The notes beneath the pieces were generated by a model. It did no database searches, was not told where the DNA came from, and saw only the letters and a program-made list of their open reading frames with translations. Of a stretch of 34,746 bases of DNA, positions 23,164 through 30,587 are shown piece after piece (the first letter of the stretch is position 1; each line of letters opens with the position of its first letter). The position numbers and the translations under genes were made by a program. The DNA is from Clostridiales bacterium (GTDB taxonomy: Bacteria; Bacillota; Clostridia; Christensenellales; CAG-138), in contig WREI01000021.1 in the NCBI GenBank assembly GCA_009779405.1, positions 1 through 34,746 of the forward strand, read 5' to 3'.

Positions 23164-24712
23164 AAGATTCACCCAAGCCCAGCGCAATGCATTCATAGGC
23201 GCGGCGCACCTTCGCCCAGTTCCGGTCGCGGTCCAGCGCAATGCCGCGCCCCACGCCGGAGACGATAATGCCTATGCCCTTTTCCTCCATGGTTGCGCCC
23301 AATTCACGAAGCAGCGCGGGTGCGCTGCCCGGTTCCGTGGAGCGCCCGTCGAAGATGATATGCACATATACCTCGCGCAGCCCCTCGGCCTTTGCCAAAT
23401 CGAGCAGCGCCAGTGGATAGTCGATGGAGCCGTGCGAGGATTTCTTGGTTAGGAGGGCCAGCAAATGCAGCGCACCGCCCTTGGCGTTCTGCATCGTCCG
23501 CAAAAAGACGGGATTTTGCGTAAAGGAGCCGTCCCGCATCGCGGCGTCGAGACGCACATCGTCCTGCGGTACGACGCGCCCGGCGCCGAGGTTTAGGTGT
23601 CCCGCTTCCGAATTCCCCGCCTTGTCCGCGGCCAGCCCCACATATTCGCCGGAAGCTTCTATATATACAACCGGATGCTCCCTGAGCAGCGCGTCCCAAA
23701 CGGGCGTGTTCGCAAGATGTATGGGGTTTGTATCACCTGCACCGTCAATGCCCCAACCATCCAGAATCAGCAGCAGCACGCGGTCCGCGTCTCCGCCAAA
23801 GCGGAACAGGGCCCGGCCCTGCATCGACGAAGGTTGCTCTACGCCCATAGCCGCCAGCACCGTGGGTGCCACATCACAGAGCGCGCCACCTTCGCGAACA
23901 GGTTCCGCACCCGCCGAAACAGCGATACAGGCCACCGGATTATCGGTATGCGCCACATCAGCCTTGCCCGCCGCCGTGCGCATGCGCTCCAAATTCCCGT
24001 GATCCGCCGTGATCAACACTGTATAACCCGCCGCGCGCGCGCAATCCAGCACGCGTCCCAACTCTGCATCCACAATCTCCGCGCAACGCAGTTTCGCATC
24101 ATCGTTGGCCGTATGCCCGATCACGTCGCCGTTGGCGAAGTTGCTCACAATAAAATCATAACCCTCTTCCATGCCCAAACACAGCCTATCCGCCACTTCC
24201 GGCAGGCACAGTTCCGGTACCGTATCAAAGGCGACGCCCTTGGGCGAAGGGATGCAAACATCCTCCTCTCTCGGAAAAGGTTCCTGGTTGCCGCCGTTGA
24301 AGAAGAAGGTCACATGCGCAAACTTTTCGCTCTCCGACAGGTGCAGCTGCCGCTTGCCTGCGCGGGCCAGGGTCTCCGCCAGCCCGTCTGCCACCTTGCT
24401 CGGCGCGAACGCGACGGGCAGATAGGTGTATTTCTCGTGATACATGGTGAGTATGACGAAATCCAAGGGCTCTATCTTCTCCCGCGCAAAGCCCGCAAAG
24501 GCCGGGTCGGTGAAGGCGTCGGTCAACTCTATCTCCCGCTCACCGCGGCGGCAGCAGAAGATAACGGAATCGCCGAGCCGCACCAATCCGATGGGTGCGC
24601 CGTCGTTCGCCAAATGCAGCGGTTCCATGGAATAATCGTTGCCACCGGCGGCATAGGCCCGCTCCACCGCCCTCGCCAAAGCTTCGCCGCCGCGCAGAGT
24701 CAGCTCGTTCAT
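23150..24712 (-). CDS. Circularly permuted iPGM-like phosphomutase
   Basis: The 520 residues hold all parts of a cofactor-independent phosphoglycerate mutase, in swapped order. Residues about 9-303 match the second half of the standard enzyme: IFCCRRGERE (51-60), Lys130 in SESEKFAHVTFFFNGG, Asp196/His200 in NFANGDVIGHT, Asp237/His238 in TADHGN, His255 in AHTDNP. Residues 311-520 match the first half: Asp318 in LILDGWG, phospho-acceptor Ser368 in GNSEAGHLNLGAG, SSHGSIDY with His427, FDGRSTEPGS, and Arg489/Arg495 in GRGIALDRD. All metal ligands are kept, but the usual DGRD is DGRS (Ser458). A short linker, RFGGDAD, joins the old ends. It overlaps the genes on both sides. The substrate may not be phosphoglycerate. 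Confidence 0.85.
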   Translation of the reverse strand: MNELTLRGGEALARAVERAYAAGGNDYSMEPLHLANDGAPIGLVRLGDSVIFCCRRGEREIELTDAFTDPAFAGFAREKIEPLDFVILTMYHEKYTYLPVAFAPSKVADGLAETLARAGKRQLHLSESEKFAHVTFFFNGGNQEPFPREEDVCIPSPKGVAFDTVPELCLPEVADRLCLGMEEGYDFIVSNFANGDVIGHTANDDAKLRCAEIVDAELGRVLDCARAAGYTVLITADHGNLERMRTAAGKADVAHTDNPVACIAVSAGAEPVREGGALCDVAPTVLAAMGVEQPSSMQGRALFRFGGDADRVLLLILDGWGIDGAGDTNPIHLANTPVWDALLREHPVVYIEASGEYVGLAADKAGNSEAGHLNLGAGRVVPQDDVRLDAAMRDGSFTQNPVFLRTMQNAKGGALHLLALLTKKSSHGSIDYPLALLDLAKAEGLREVYVHIIFDGRSTEPGSAPALLRELGATMEEKGIGIIVSGVGRGIALDRDRNWAKVRRAYECIALGLGESYEGF

Positions 24713-25473
24713 GGTAAACTCCTTCTATATACCGCGTCCAGCTTTACATCGGGTACGCCGGGGAAGATATGCAGCAGATCGGTAAAACGTGTGATTACAC
24801 CGTCGGGCATATTCGTCGCGTTCAGTTTCAGCGGTGCCAGCTCGGGATATTCCACGCCAAGGGTCATTCCAAAGTCGCTCTCCTTCGCGCCGATGATATC
24901 GCGGTTCAGATTGTCGCCCACAAAGACCGCTTCCTCCGGTCTTACGCCCGCTTCCTGCAGCGCCTGAAAGTATATGGCAGGGTGGGGCTTGCGGAGCATG
25001 GTGACCGAGGACTGCTGCACCGTGGAAAAATAGGGACGCAGGGCGTCGGCGTCCAACCATTCGTCTATCTCGGTGCAGCCTATCAGATCCGAGATGATGC
25101 CGAGGGTATAGCCGCGACGGTGCAACTCCTTGACGGTCTCTACGCCGCCGGGTACGACCACGCGCTCGCCCTTGCAGCGGCGGTAGAGATAGGTCAGCTT
25201 TGACGCGTGGGTCTCCAAACGCTCCCTATCGCAGTCATAGGCCAGCCAGCGGGTCCATAGCAAATGCTCCGGCGCTTCGCACGCGTTACGTATCGCCCAG
25301 TGCCGATAATCAACATAGCGCTCCTCGATCAAAGTATGGAACGTCTCCGCCGTGAGCGGAGTGTCGACCAATTCCACGATGCGTTGTTTCGCGGCGTCGG
25401 AATAAGGCTTATTCTCCACAACAACGCGAAAAGTGCCGCCCAAATCGATGAAAATGCCCCGAATCTCATGCAT
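24709..25473 (-). CDS. HAD-like phosphohydrolase homologue, DxGGT type (copy D)
   Basis: The 254-residue protein has motif I FIDLGGTFR with Asp10, Ser128 in IISD, Lys162 in RKPHP and Asp187/Asp192 in GDNLNRD. As in its relatives the general-acid position of motif I is Gly (Gly12). The cap region (about residues 20-105) shares the ERYVDYRHW and LLWTRWL patterns with copies B and C. It overlaps the phosphomutase start by ATGA and begins 4 bases after copy C, so the four copies are read together. It was probably formed by tandem duplication. The substrate is unknown; a phosphate ester of inositol or of a sugar acid is proposed from context. Confidence 0.8.
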   Translation of the reverse strand: MHEIRGIFIDLGGTFRVVVENKPYSDAAKQRIVELVDTPLTAETFHTLIEERYVDYRHWAIRNACEAPEHLLWTRWLAYDCDRERLETHASKLTYLYRRCKGERVVVPGGVETVKELHRRGYTLGIISDLIGCTEIDEWLDADALRPYFSTVQQSSVTMLRKPHPAIYFQALQEAGVRPEEAVFVGDNLNRDIIGAKESDFGMTLGVEYPELAPLKLNATNMPDGVITRFTDLLHIFPGVPDVKLDAVYRRSLP

Positions 25474-25477
25474 AGCG

Positions 25478-26239
25478 CTACACCTTTCTCGCCCGGCCCG
25501 CGTCGAAAAGCGGCGCAGCGGGAAACAGTTCTTTCAGTTCGGCGAAGTTGAAGATGATCGCGTCCGGGCGATTCTCGTCCGTAATCTTCTCGCGGGCCAG
25601 CTTCTGCGGCGTGGTATAGAGGATAAAGATGCCAAACCCCGCCAGGCGGGTTCCCTCGACGTCGCGGTTCAGGTTGTCGCCGATATAGGCACAGCGCTCG
25701 GGGCGCACGTCGAGCAGCGCGCAGGCCTTTTCGCTGATGTGCGGGTCGGGCTTGCGTATACCCTCCACACAGGAGAGCAGCACCGCGCCGAAATATTTTT
25801 CCAGATCGTCCTCCTGCAGCCAGTCCGGGATCTCCCGCGAGGTGACGAGATTGCTGATGATGCCCAATTTATAGCCGTTCGTGTGCAGGTCCTGAATTGA
25901 CTGCGCACCACCAGGCGCAACGATGCGGCGTCCGTCCTTGTTGCGGTATTCGATGGTCAGTTCGATGGCGTTTTGCAAAATCAGTTCCCGCGGGTATTCG
26001 GGCGTCAGCCAGCGCGTCCAAAGCTCCGCTTCCGTCGCTTCGCGCATCGTGTCAAAGCACCATTTGCGGTAGCCCGTGTAGCGAAAGTCCAAAAATTCGC
26101 AGAACGCATCCGCATCCCCCGTTTCGCCGCAGAGTTCCGCAATGCGGCGGCGCGCGCGCGCTTCAAATTCAGCGTCTCGCTCCACCAGTCGAAGGGTGCC
26201 GCCCAAATCATAGAAAACAGCGTCGATCTCCCGCATCAT
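25478..26239 (-). CDS. HAD-like phosphohydrolase homologue, DxGGT type (copy C)
   Basis: The 253-residue protein has motif I FYDLGGTLR (Asp11, Gly13), Ser129 in IISN, Lys163 in RKPDP and Asp188/Asp193 in GDNLNRD. The start has two ATG codons in a row after AGGAGAAAG; either could be used. The cap carries RYTGYRKW and ELWTRWLTPEYP, nearly the same as copies B and D. It is third in the catabolic operon. Apart from the motif I change the catalytic set is complete, so an active phosphoryl-aspartate enzyme is possible, with another residue or the substrate acting as acid. Confidence 0.8.
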   Translation of the reverse strand: MMREIDAVFYDLGGTLRLVERDAEFEARARRRIAELCGETGDADAFCEFLDFRYTGYRKWCFDTMREATEAELWTRWLTPEYPRELILQNAIELTIEYRNKDGRRIVAPGGAQSIQDLHTNGYKLGIISNLVTSREIPDWLQEDDLEKYFGAVLLSCVEGIRKPDPHISEKACALLDVRPERCAYIGDNLNRDVEGTRLAGFGIFILYTTPQKLAREKITDENRPDAIIFNFAELKELFPAAPLFDAGRARKV

Positions 26240-26251
26240 TTCTTTCTCCTC

Positions 26252-26977
26252 TTATGTGTCCAAGGGGGGGAAGATTGCCAATATGTCGGAAATGTTATAG
26301 ATCGTGTGATCGGGGTGCAGATTGACTTCCTGCGGTTCGTTGATGAGGGTATCCGGCTCGTCGATGCGTATCATCATGCCATAGCCCGCATCGCGGGTAC
26401 CCTGCACATCGCGGATGGGGTTGTCGCCCACATAGGCGCAGTTTGCAGGCGGTTTTCCGATGCAGCGCGCAGTCAGCAGATAAATTTCAGGGTCCGGTTT
26501 GCGTATGCGCACCTTGGAGGAGAGGATCACAGTCTTAAACAGGTGCGCGACCCCATCCTCTATCATCCAATCGGGGATCTCGGTCTCGGTGATCGTATTG
26601 GCGATGATACCGAGCGTATACCCGCGTCGCTTCAGCTCAAACAGGGTATCCTTTACATCCGGTCTCGCAACGCGCCTGCCGTCGTGGTCGCGCCAGAGCC
26701 GGGTTAAGCGCCCCGCCACCGCGCAGATGCGCTCGGGCGGATAGTCGGGCAGCAGATACTGGCTCCAAAGCTCCATCTCGGAAGCATCGATCAACGATAC
26801 CTTTACGCCACTGCGATAGCGATCCCAGTTTTTCTTTAGCTTTGCGAAAAAGACGTCGTGCGGTTCCGTCGTCCCCACGAGACGCATCAGCTCCGCTTCG
26901 GCCGCGTCGGAAAAGGCCTTATCGGGTACAACCACGCGCAGGGTGTTCCCAATGTCAAAGATAATGGTGTCGATCAT
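26252..26977 (-). CDS. HAD-like protein with degenerate active site (copy B)
   Basis: The protein has 241 residues from ATG 26977, nine bases after AGGAGG; the ATG three codons earlier directly touches the site and is less likely. Motif I is IFDIGNTLR (Asp8, Gly10, Asn11), and motif II is GIIANT with Ala126 where Ser or Thr is expected. Lys160 in RKPDP and Asp185/Asp190 in GDNPIRD remain. It is thus further from the canonical HAD site than its neighbours. It could be a partner or regulatory subunit of the other copies, or have a distinct substrate. It ends 12 bases before copy C. Confidence 0.78.
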   Translation of the reverse strand: MIDTIIFDIGNTLRVVVPDKAFSDAAEAELMRLVGTTEPHDVFFAKLKKNWDRYRSGVKVSLIDASEMELWSQYLLPDYPPERICAVAGRLTRLWRDHDGRRVARPDVKDTLFELKRRGYTLGIIANTITETEIPDWMIEDGVAHLFKTVILSSKVRIRKPDPEIYLLTARCIGKPPANCAYVGDNPIRDVQGTRDAGYGMMIRIDEPDTLINEPQEVNLHPDHTIYNISDILAIFPPLDT

Positions 26978-27001
26978 GTGTTTCATCCTCCTGTTGTTAT
27001 T

Positions 27002-27754
27002 TCAAATCATATATGCGTGAATCAAATCCGGTATTTCATTCAGTTCATCAATCAGATAATCCGGCGTGGGCGCGTTCTCACGAAACTTCGCGTCCCGATG
27101 CGCGATGGCGGGATTGCGTATCTGGATCATCAAAGCCAGCCCCGCGTTGCGCGCGCCCAGCACATCGCGGGAAATGGTGTCGCCCACATAGGCCACCTCC
27201 TCCGCGCGCACGCCAAGCTGTTCCATGGCAATTTCAAAGATGCGGGCGTCGGGCTTGCGCCATCCGGCCTCGCTGGACATCACAACGCATTCCATATATT
27301 TTTCGATGCCGTATTCGCGCAACACCTGCGGCACGAACGAGGTGGAAATGATGTTGCTGATGATCCCGAGCCGCAGACCCATATCGGACAGTTCCTGCAT
27401 CGTCTCCAAGACGCGCGGCCGCCGCAGATTGCGCACGCGCGCGTAATCGTACAGGAAACTCAGTTCCTCCGCGATGGGCGCAAGCCACTCTTCTCCGATA
27501 TGAAAGGCTCTCAAGTAGTATTCATTCCAGATGCGCGCCTGCGGCAATTCAACGCGCGAGGATTCGCTCCAGTGTTTATAGCGCTCCGCGTTGGCATAGA
27601 GCAGGGCGGCCAACAGCTCCGCTGTCGTGTTGAGATGAATATCGTAATCGGCGAGACGCGTTATCAGGCGTTGCGCAAATGCGACTCGCAGCGCGTGATT
27701 ATTGTGCACCGTATGCAGGGTTCCCCCGATATCGAACAATACGACTTTGAGCAT
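27002..27754 (-). CDS. HAD-like phosphohydrolase homologue, DxGGT type (copy A), first gene of the inositol operon
   Basis: The protein has 250 residues from ATG 27754, 11 bases after AAAGGAG; a TTG at 27775 lies ahead of that site and is rejected. Motif I is LFDIGGTLH (Asp8, Gly10), with Ser133 in IISN, Lys167 in RKPDA and Asp192/Asp197 in GDTISRD. It is more divergent from copies B-D in the cap and closer to copy E at 3576 in the GDTxSRD motif. It is the promoter-proximal gene of the 15-gene operon, just as copy E is first in the transporter operon. Confidence 0.8.
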   Translation of the reverse strand: MLKVVLFDIGGTLHTVHNNHALRVAFAQRLITRLADYDIHLNTTAELLAALLYANAERYKHWSESSRVELPQARIWNEYYLRAFHIGEEWLAPIAEELSFLYDYARVRNLRRPRVLETMQELSDMGLRLGIISNIISTSFVPQVLREYGIEKYMECVVMSSEAGWRKPDARIFEIAMEQLGVRAEEVAYVGDTISRDVLGARNAGLALMIQIRNPAIAHRDAKFRENAPTPDYLIDELNEIPDLIHAYMI

Positions 27755-27775
27755 CCCGGGTCTGACTCCTTTCAA

Positions 27776-27789
27776 TGCAAACGTTTGCG
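27776..27789. promoter_or_regulatory. LacI-family operator copy 2 (TGCAAACGTTTGCG)
   Basis: This 14-base site contains the perfect 12-base palindrome GCAAACGTTTGC. It lies about 13 bases downstream of the predicted start of the minus-strand inositol operon, the same geometry as copy 1 at 3531-3544. Confidence 0.85.
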
Positions 27790-27808
27790 TTTATTTATTT
27801 ACATAATA

Positions 27809-27837
27809 ATAATATCCTACATATCTTAATTTGTCAA
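27809..27837 (-). promoter_or_regulatory. Sigma-A promoter of the inositol operon
   Basis: On the minus strand TTGACA (27837-27832) is followed after 17 bases by TATTAT (27814-27809). The predicted start is near 27802, ahead of operator copy 2. It appears to drive all 15 genes down to 11669, since the gaps between them are at most about 31 bases and no terminator is seen. Confidence 0.8.
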
Positions 27838-27890
27838 TATAATATTGAAGACATTTCGAAAATTCATTACAGTTTTCTTTTGCTATGGCG

Positions 27891-27919
27891 TTGACAAAAC
27901 AGGATTTGCAATGTAAAAT
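27891..27919 (+). promoter_or_regulatory. Sigma-A promoter of the lacI-type regulator gene
   Basis: TTGACA (27891-27896) and TAAAAT (27914-27919) are spaced by 17 bases, with the same boxes as the transporter promoter at 3484. The two divergent -35 boxes in this region are 53 bases apart. Confidence 0.8.
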
Positions 27920-27930
27920 AAGTTGTATGA

Positions 27931-27944
27931 CGGAAACGTTTGCG
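27931..27944. promoter_or_regulatory. LacI-family operator copy 3 (CGGAAACGTTTGCG)
   Basis: This differs from copy 1 by one base. It starts about 11 bases after the -10 box of the regulator's own promoter, which points to autoregulation. Confidence 0.8.
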
Positions 27945-27990
27945 TTTTTTTCATATACTTTTGATTCGCAGGGAGTGAGGATACAGAAAG

Positions 27991-29004
27991 ATGACTAAGG
28001 TTACAATCAAGGATGTGGCAAAAGTTCTGGGTGTTTCCTACGCAACGGTTTCGCGTGCTCTCTCGGGCAGCCCGGAAGTCAGTGCGGAAACGCGGAAACG
28101 GGTCCTGCAAACCTGTCGTGAACTGGGGTATACGACCAATTATGTCGCGCGGTCTATGGTCATTAAGAGAACCGAGATATTAGGCCTGATCGTCTCCAAT
28201 ATCGACAACCCCTTTATGAGCGAGCTGGCCAACCATATCGAGGAGAGAGCGCGGGCGCGCGGATACAATCTGATGCTCTGCAACGCGTCCCACGATACGA
28301 AGCAGGAGGAGCAGGTGTTCCAGCTCCTGGCCGGGAGACAGGTGGACGGCATCATCCTCTTTCCCACGACCAGCAACTCCTATCAAAGCCTGAAACCCTA
28401 TCTATCCTCTGTACCCACTGTGTTTATGAGTGAAAACCTGTACGATCTGCCGGTCAGCTATATCGCCGTCGACAACTATCGCGGCACGCATCTGGGAACC
28501 GAATACCTGCACTCTTTGCAACATAGACGCATCCTGTATCTGGGACGACGCAAGGGGAGCACGACGCACAAGCACCGCGCGCAGGGCTATATAGACGCCT
28601 GCCGCGAGCATGGGATGGAGCCCGATTTTGTGGACAGCAGCTATCCCTACAGCTCCATTTCCGCGGGTTATCAAATCGCGCGAAATGTATTCGCCAAGCC
28701 CCTGACGCATACGGCCATTTTCGCCGCGACGGACTCGCTGGCCATCGGTGTCCTGCAGGCGGCGCAGGAAGCGGGCATACGCATCCCCGAGGATATCTCC
28801 CTGCTGGGCTTTGACGACATACTCCACGCGGGTCTGCCCACCATCAACCTGACGACCATCGAACAGCCGAAAAAAACGATGGCGACTATGGCGGTGGATA
28901 TGCTGCTCGACAAGATTCGAGACTCGTCCAAGGGCTATTCCCATTCTATTTTAACGCCATCGCTGATCGTGCGCGGTTCGTGCAGGAGTTTGGAAGATGT
29001 ATAA
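27991..29004 (+). CDS. LacI/GalR-family transcriptional repressor of the inositol regulon
   Basis: The 337-residue protein has an N-terminal helix-turn-helix (TIKDVAKVLGVSYATVSRAL) and hinge (RELGYTTNYVARSM), then a periplasmic-binding-protein-like sensor domain with GLIVSNIDNPFMSELA, DGIILFPTT, AIFAATDSLAIGVLQAAQ and LLGFDD. It would bind the three CGCAAACGTTTGCG-like sites: one before its own gene, one before the divergent inositol operon and one before the transporter operon. The effector is probably an inositol-pathway compound or its phosphate, bound in the sensor domain; this is inferred. The next gene starts inside its last codons. Confidence 0.9.
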   Translation: MTKVTIKDVAKVLGVSYATVSRALSGSPEVSAETRKRVLQTCRELGYTTNYVARSMVIKRTEILGLIVSNIDNPFMSELANHIEERARARGYNLMLCNASHDTKQEEQVFQLLAGRQVDGIILFPTTSNSYQSLKPYLSSVPTVFMSENLYDLPVSYIAVDNYRGTHLGTEYLHSLQHRRILYLGRRKGSTTHKHRAQGYIDACREHGMEPDFVDSSYPYSSISAGYQIARNVFAKPLTHTAIFAATDSLAIGVLQAAQEAGIRIPEDISLLGFDDILHAGLPTINLTTIEQPKKTMATMAVDMLLDKIRDSSKGYSHSILTPSLIVRGSCRSLEDV

Positions 29005-29695
29005 GTATGAAATTCACCTTCATACGGCGGAGACCAGCCGCTGCGGCTATCTGAAAGCGTCGGAACTCGTGCGGATCTATAAGGACTTGGGCTATGACGG
29101 CATCTGTATCACCGACCATCTGCACAATTTTTATCTCTCCCTCATGGATTGTCATACGGATTGGCAGAGCTGCATAAACCGCTTTATGTACGGCTATGAC
29201 GAGGCCAAAAGGGCGGGCGAAGCGCTGGGTTTGGATGTGATCTTCGGCATAGAACTGCGATTTACAGACAACGACAACGACTTTTTGGTCTTCGGTGTGG
29301 ACGAGGCGTGGGTGCGCGCCAACCCTTTTGTGTGCCGCATGCGCCACGCGGAATTCTATCAACGTTTTGGCGACCAAGTTTTGATCCTGCAAGCCCATCC
29401 CTTCCGCGGCGGGCATCCCATCCTGACCGAATATATCCACGGCTTGGAAGTGGCGAACGGCAATCCCCGCCAGAAGAACCGGAACGAGGAAGCGCTGGCG
29501 TTGGCGCTGCAGCACCCGTCCCTCCTGCCCGTTTGCGGTTCGGATATGCACCAGTGGGGGGACGAAGGACAGGCCGCCCTGCTCTTCCCGCGCAGAATCC
29601 ACGATTCCTATGCCCTAAAGGCGGCCATCGAAGCGCGCGATTATATGCTCTGGTATCCGGGCAGTGTGGAAATCGTTCAACAGTGCGAGGTATAG
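28997..29695 (+). CDS. PHP-domain phosphoesterase
   Basis: The 232-residue protein shows the PHP metal-site series: His7 and His9 in EIHLHT, Asp40/His41 in ITDH, Glu86 in GIELRF, His134 in QAHPF, and Asp183/His185 in CGSDMH. Stand-alone PHP proteins are metal-dependent phosphoesterases such as histidinol phosphatase or 5'-nucleotide phosphatases. It overlaps the repressor gene by 8 bases, with AGGAG upstream, and ends 1 base before the PfkB kinase. The link to the inositol regulon suggests dephosphorylation of an inositol phosphate or a cyclic phosphate, without direct proof. Confidence 0.82.
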   Translation: MYKYEIHLHTAETSRCGYLKASELVRIYKDLGYDGICITDHLHNFYLSLMDCHTDWQSCINRFMYGYDEAKRAGEALGLDVIFGIELRFTDNDNDFLVFGVDEAWVRANPFVCRMRHAEFYQRFGDQVLILQAHPFRGGHPILTEYIHGLEVANGNPRQKNRNEEALALALQHPSLLPVCGSDMHQWGDEGQAALLFPRRIHDSYALKAAIEARDYMLWYPGSVEIVQQCEV

Positions 29696-29696
29696 T

Positions 29697-30587
29697 ATGA
29701 CATTTGATACTTTCATCATCGGACAAGTTTGTCAGGATATCAATACGGATTTTGACGGCAAGGTCTATCATATGCCGGGCGGCGCGGCGCTCTATGCCGG
29801 GAACGCGGCGGCGGCCATAGGGCATAAGGTCGCCGTGTTGGCAAAGGGGACGGGCGCTAACCACGCCGAAGCTTTCGGCACCCGGCCCAATATCACCGTA
29901 TTTCCCCTCCCCTACGCACGGGACACCGAAATGTCTAACACTTTCTTCACCGCCGACCGTGAGCGGCGGGACTGCCGCTGCATGGGGATGATCGAGTCTT
30001 ACAAGCCTGCGGAACTGCCCGATGTGCAAACGAAACTCTATCATATTGCGGGCTTGGTGCAGGGCGATATAGATGAAGATATGATCGAGATCTGCGCAGA
30101 GCGCGCCGATACCGCCGTGGATGTGCAGTGCCTGTTGCGCCGCCGCGAACGGGACGGGCGTCTCGTCTTTCGGGATTGGGCGGAGAAGCGCAGACTCCTG
30201 CCGCTGATCCGCTATCTGAAAACCGACGCCGCGGAAGCGGAAGTACTCACGGGGGAGCAGAACCGGGTCGCCGCCGCCAAAATCCTGCACGGCTGGGGCG
30301 CAAGGGAGCTGATGATCACCCACAACAGCGAAGTGTTGGTTTATGACGGAGTCACCGTTTATACAGAGCCCCTGAGACCACGCAACCTGTCGGGCCGCAC
30401 GGGGCGGGGGGATAGCTGCTTCTCGGCCTATATCACGGAACGTCACACAAAGGATATCCCGACCGCCCTGCGCTTTGCCGCCGCGCTGGTCTCTCTCAAA
30501 ATGGAGACCCCCGGCCCCTTTCGCGGCACAAGATGCGATGTGGAGGATTATATGGAACTACATTATAAGGATGGAAATGCAAAATGA
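29697..30587 (+). CDS. PfkB-family kinase, similar to TM0415-type inositol kinase
   Basis: The protein has 296 residues from ATG 29697. It is a compact ribokinase-fold protein: IGQVCQDINTDFDG at the N-terminus, MPGGAALYAGNAAAAIGHKV as substrate-side glycine motif, VFRDWAEKRRLL, KTDAAEAEVLTGE, and the C-terminal GRTGRGDSCFSAY with the catalytic Asp, followed by ALVSLKMETPGPF. This combination, notably GRTGRGD and the SVKM-type helix, is that of the T. maritima TM0415 kinase found in the inositol cluster and suggested to act on myo-inositol. A kinase making an inositol phosphate, possibly the LacI effector, fits. The substrate is not proven. Confidence 0.78.
   Translation: MTFDTFIIGQVCQDINTDFDGKVYHMPGGAALYAGNAAAAIGHKVAVLAKGTGANHAEAFGTRPNITVFPLPYARDTEMSNTFFTADRERRDCRCMGMIESYKPAELPDVQTKLYHIAGLVQGDIDEDMIEICAERADTAVDVQCLLRRRERDGRLVFRDWAEKRRLLPLIRYLKTDAAEAEVLTGEQNRVAAAKILHGWGARELMITHNSEVLVYDGVTVYTEPLRPRNLSGRTGRGDSCFSAYITERHTKDIPTALRFAAALVSLKMETPGPFRGTRCDVEDYMELHYKDGNAK

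Noticed and set aside
23150-24712. The phosphomutase as two fused fragments or a frameshifted canonical gpmI
   Set aside because: The frame is continuous, the halves join at natural ends, and each catalytic motif occurs exactly once, so a true permutation fits better than a broken gene or a tandem fusion.
27776-27944. The operators as CcpA cre sites
   Set aside because: TGCAAACGTTTGCG is close to the cre consensus, but two sites flank a LacI-family gene, copy 1 is a perfect palindrome starting with C, and the positions just after the transcription start fit a local repressor. CcpA could still bind weakly.
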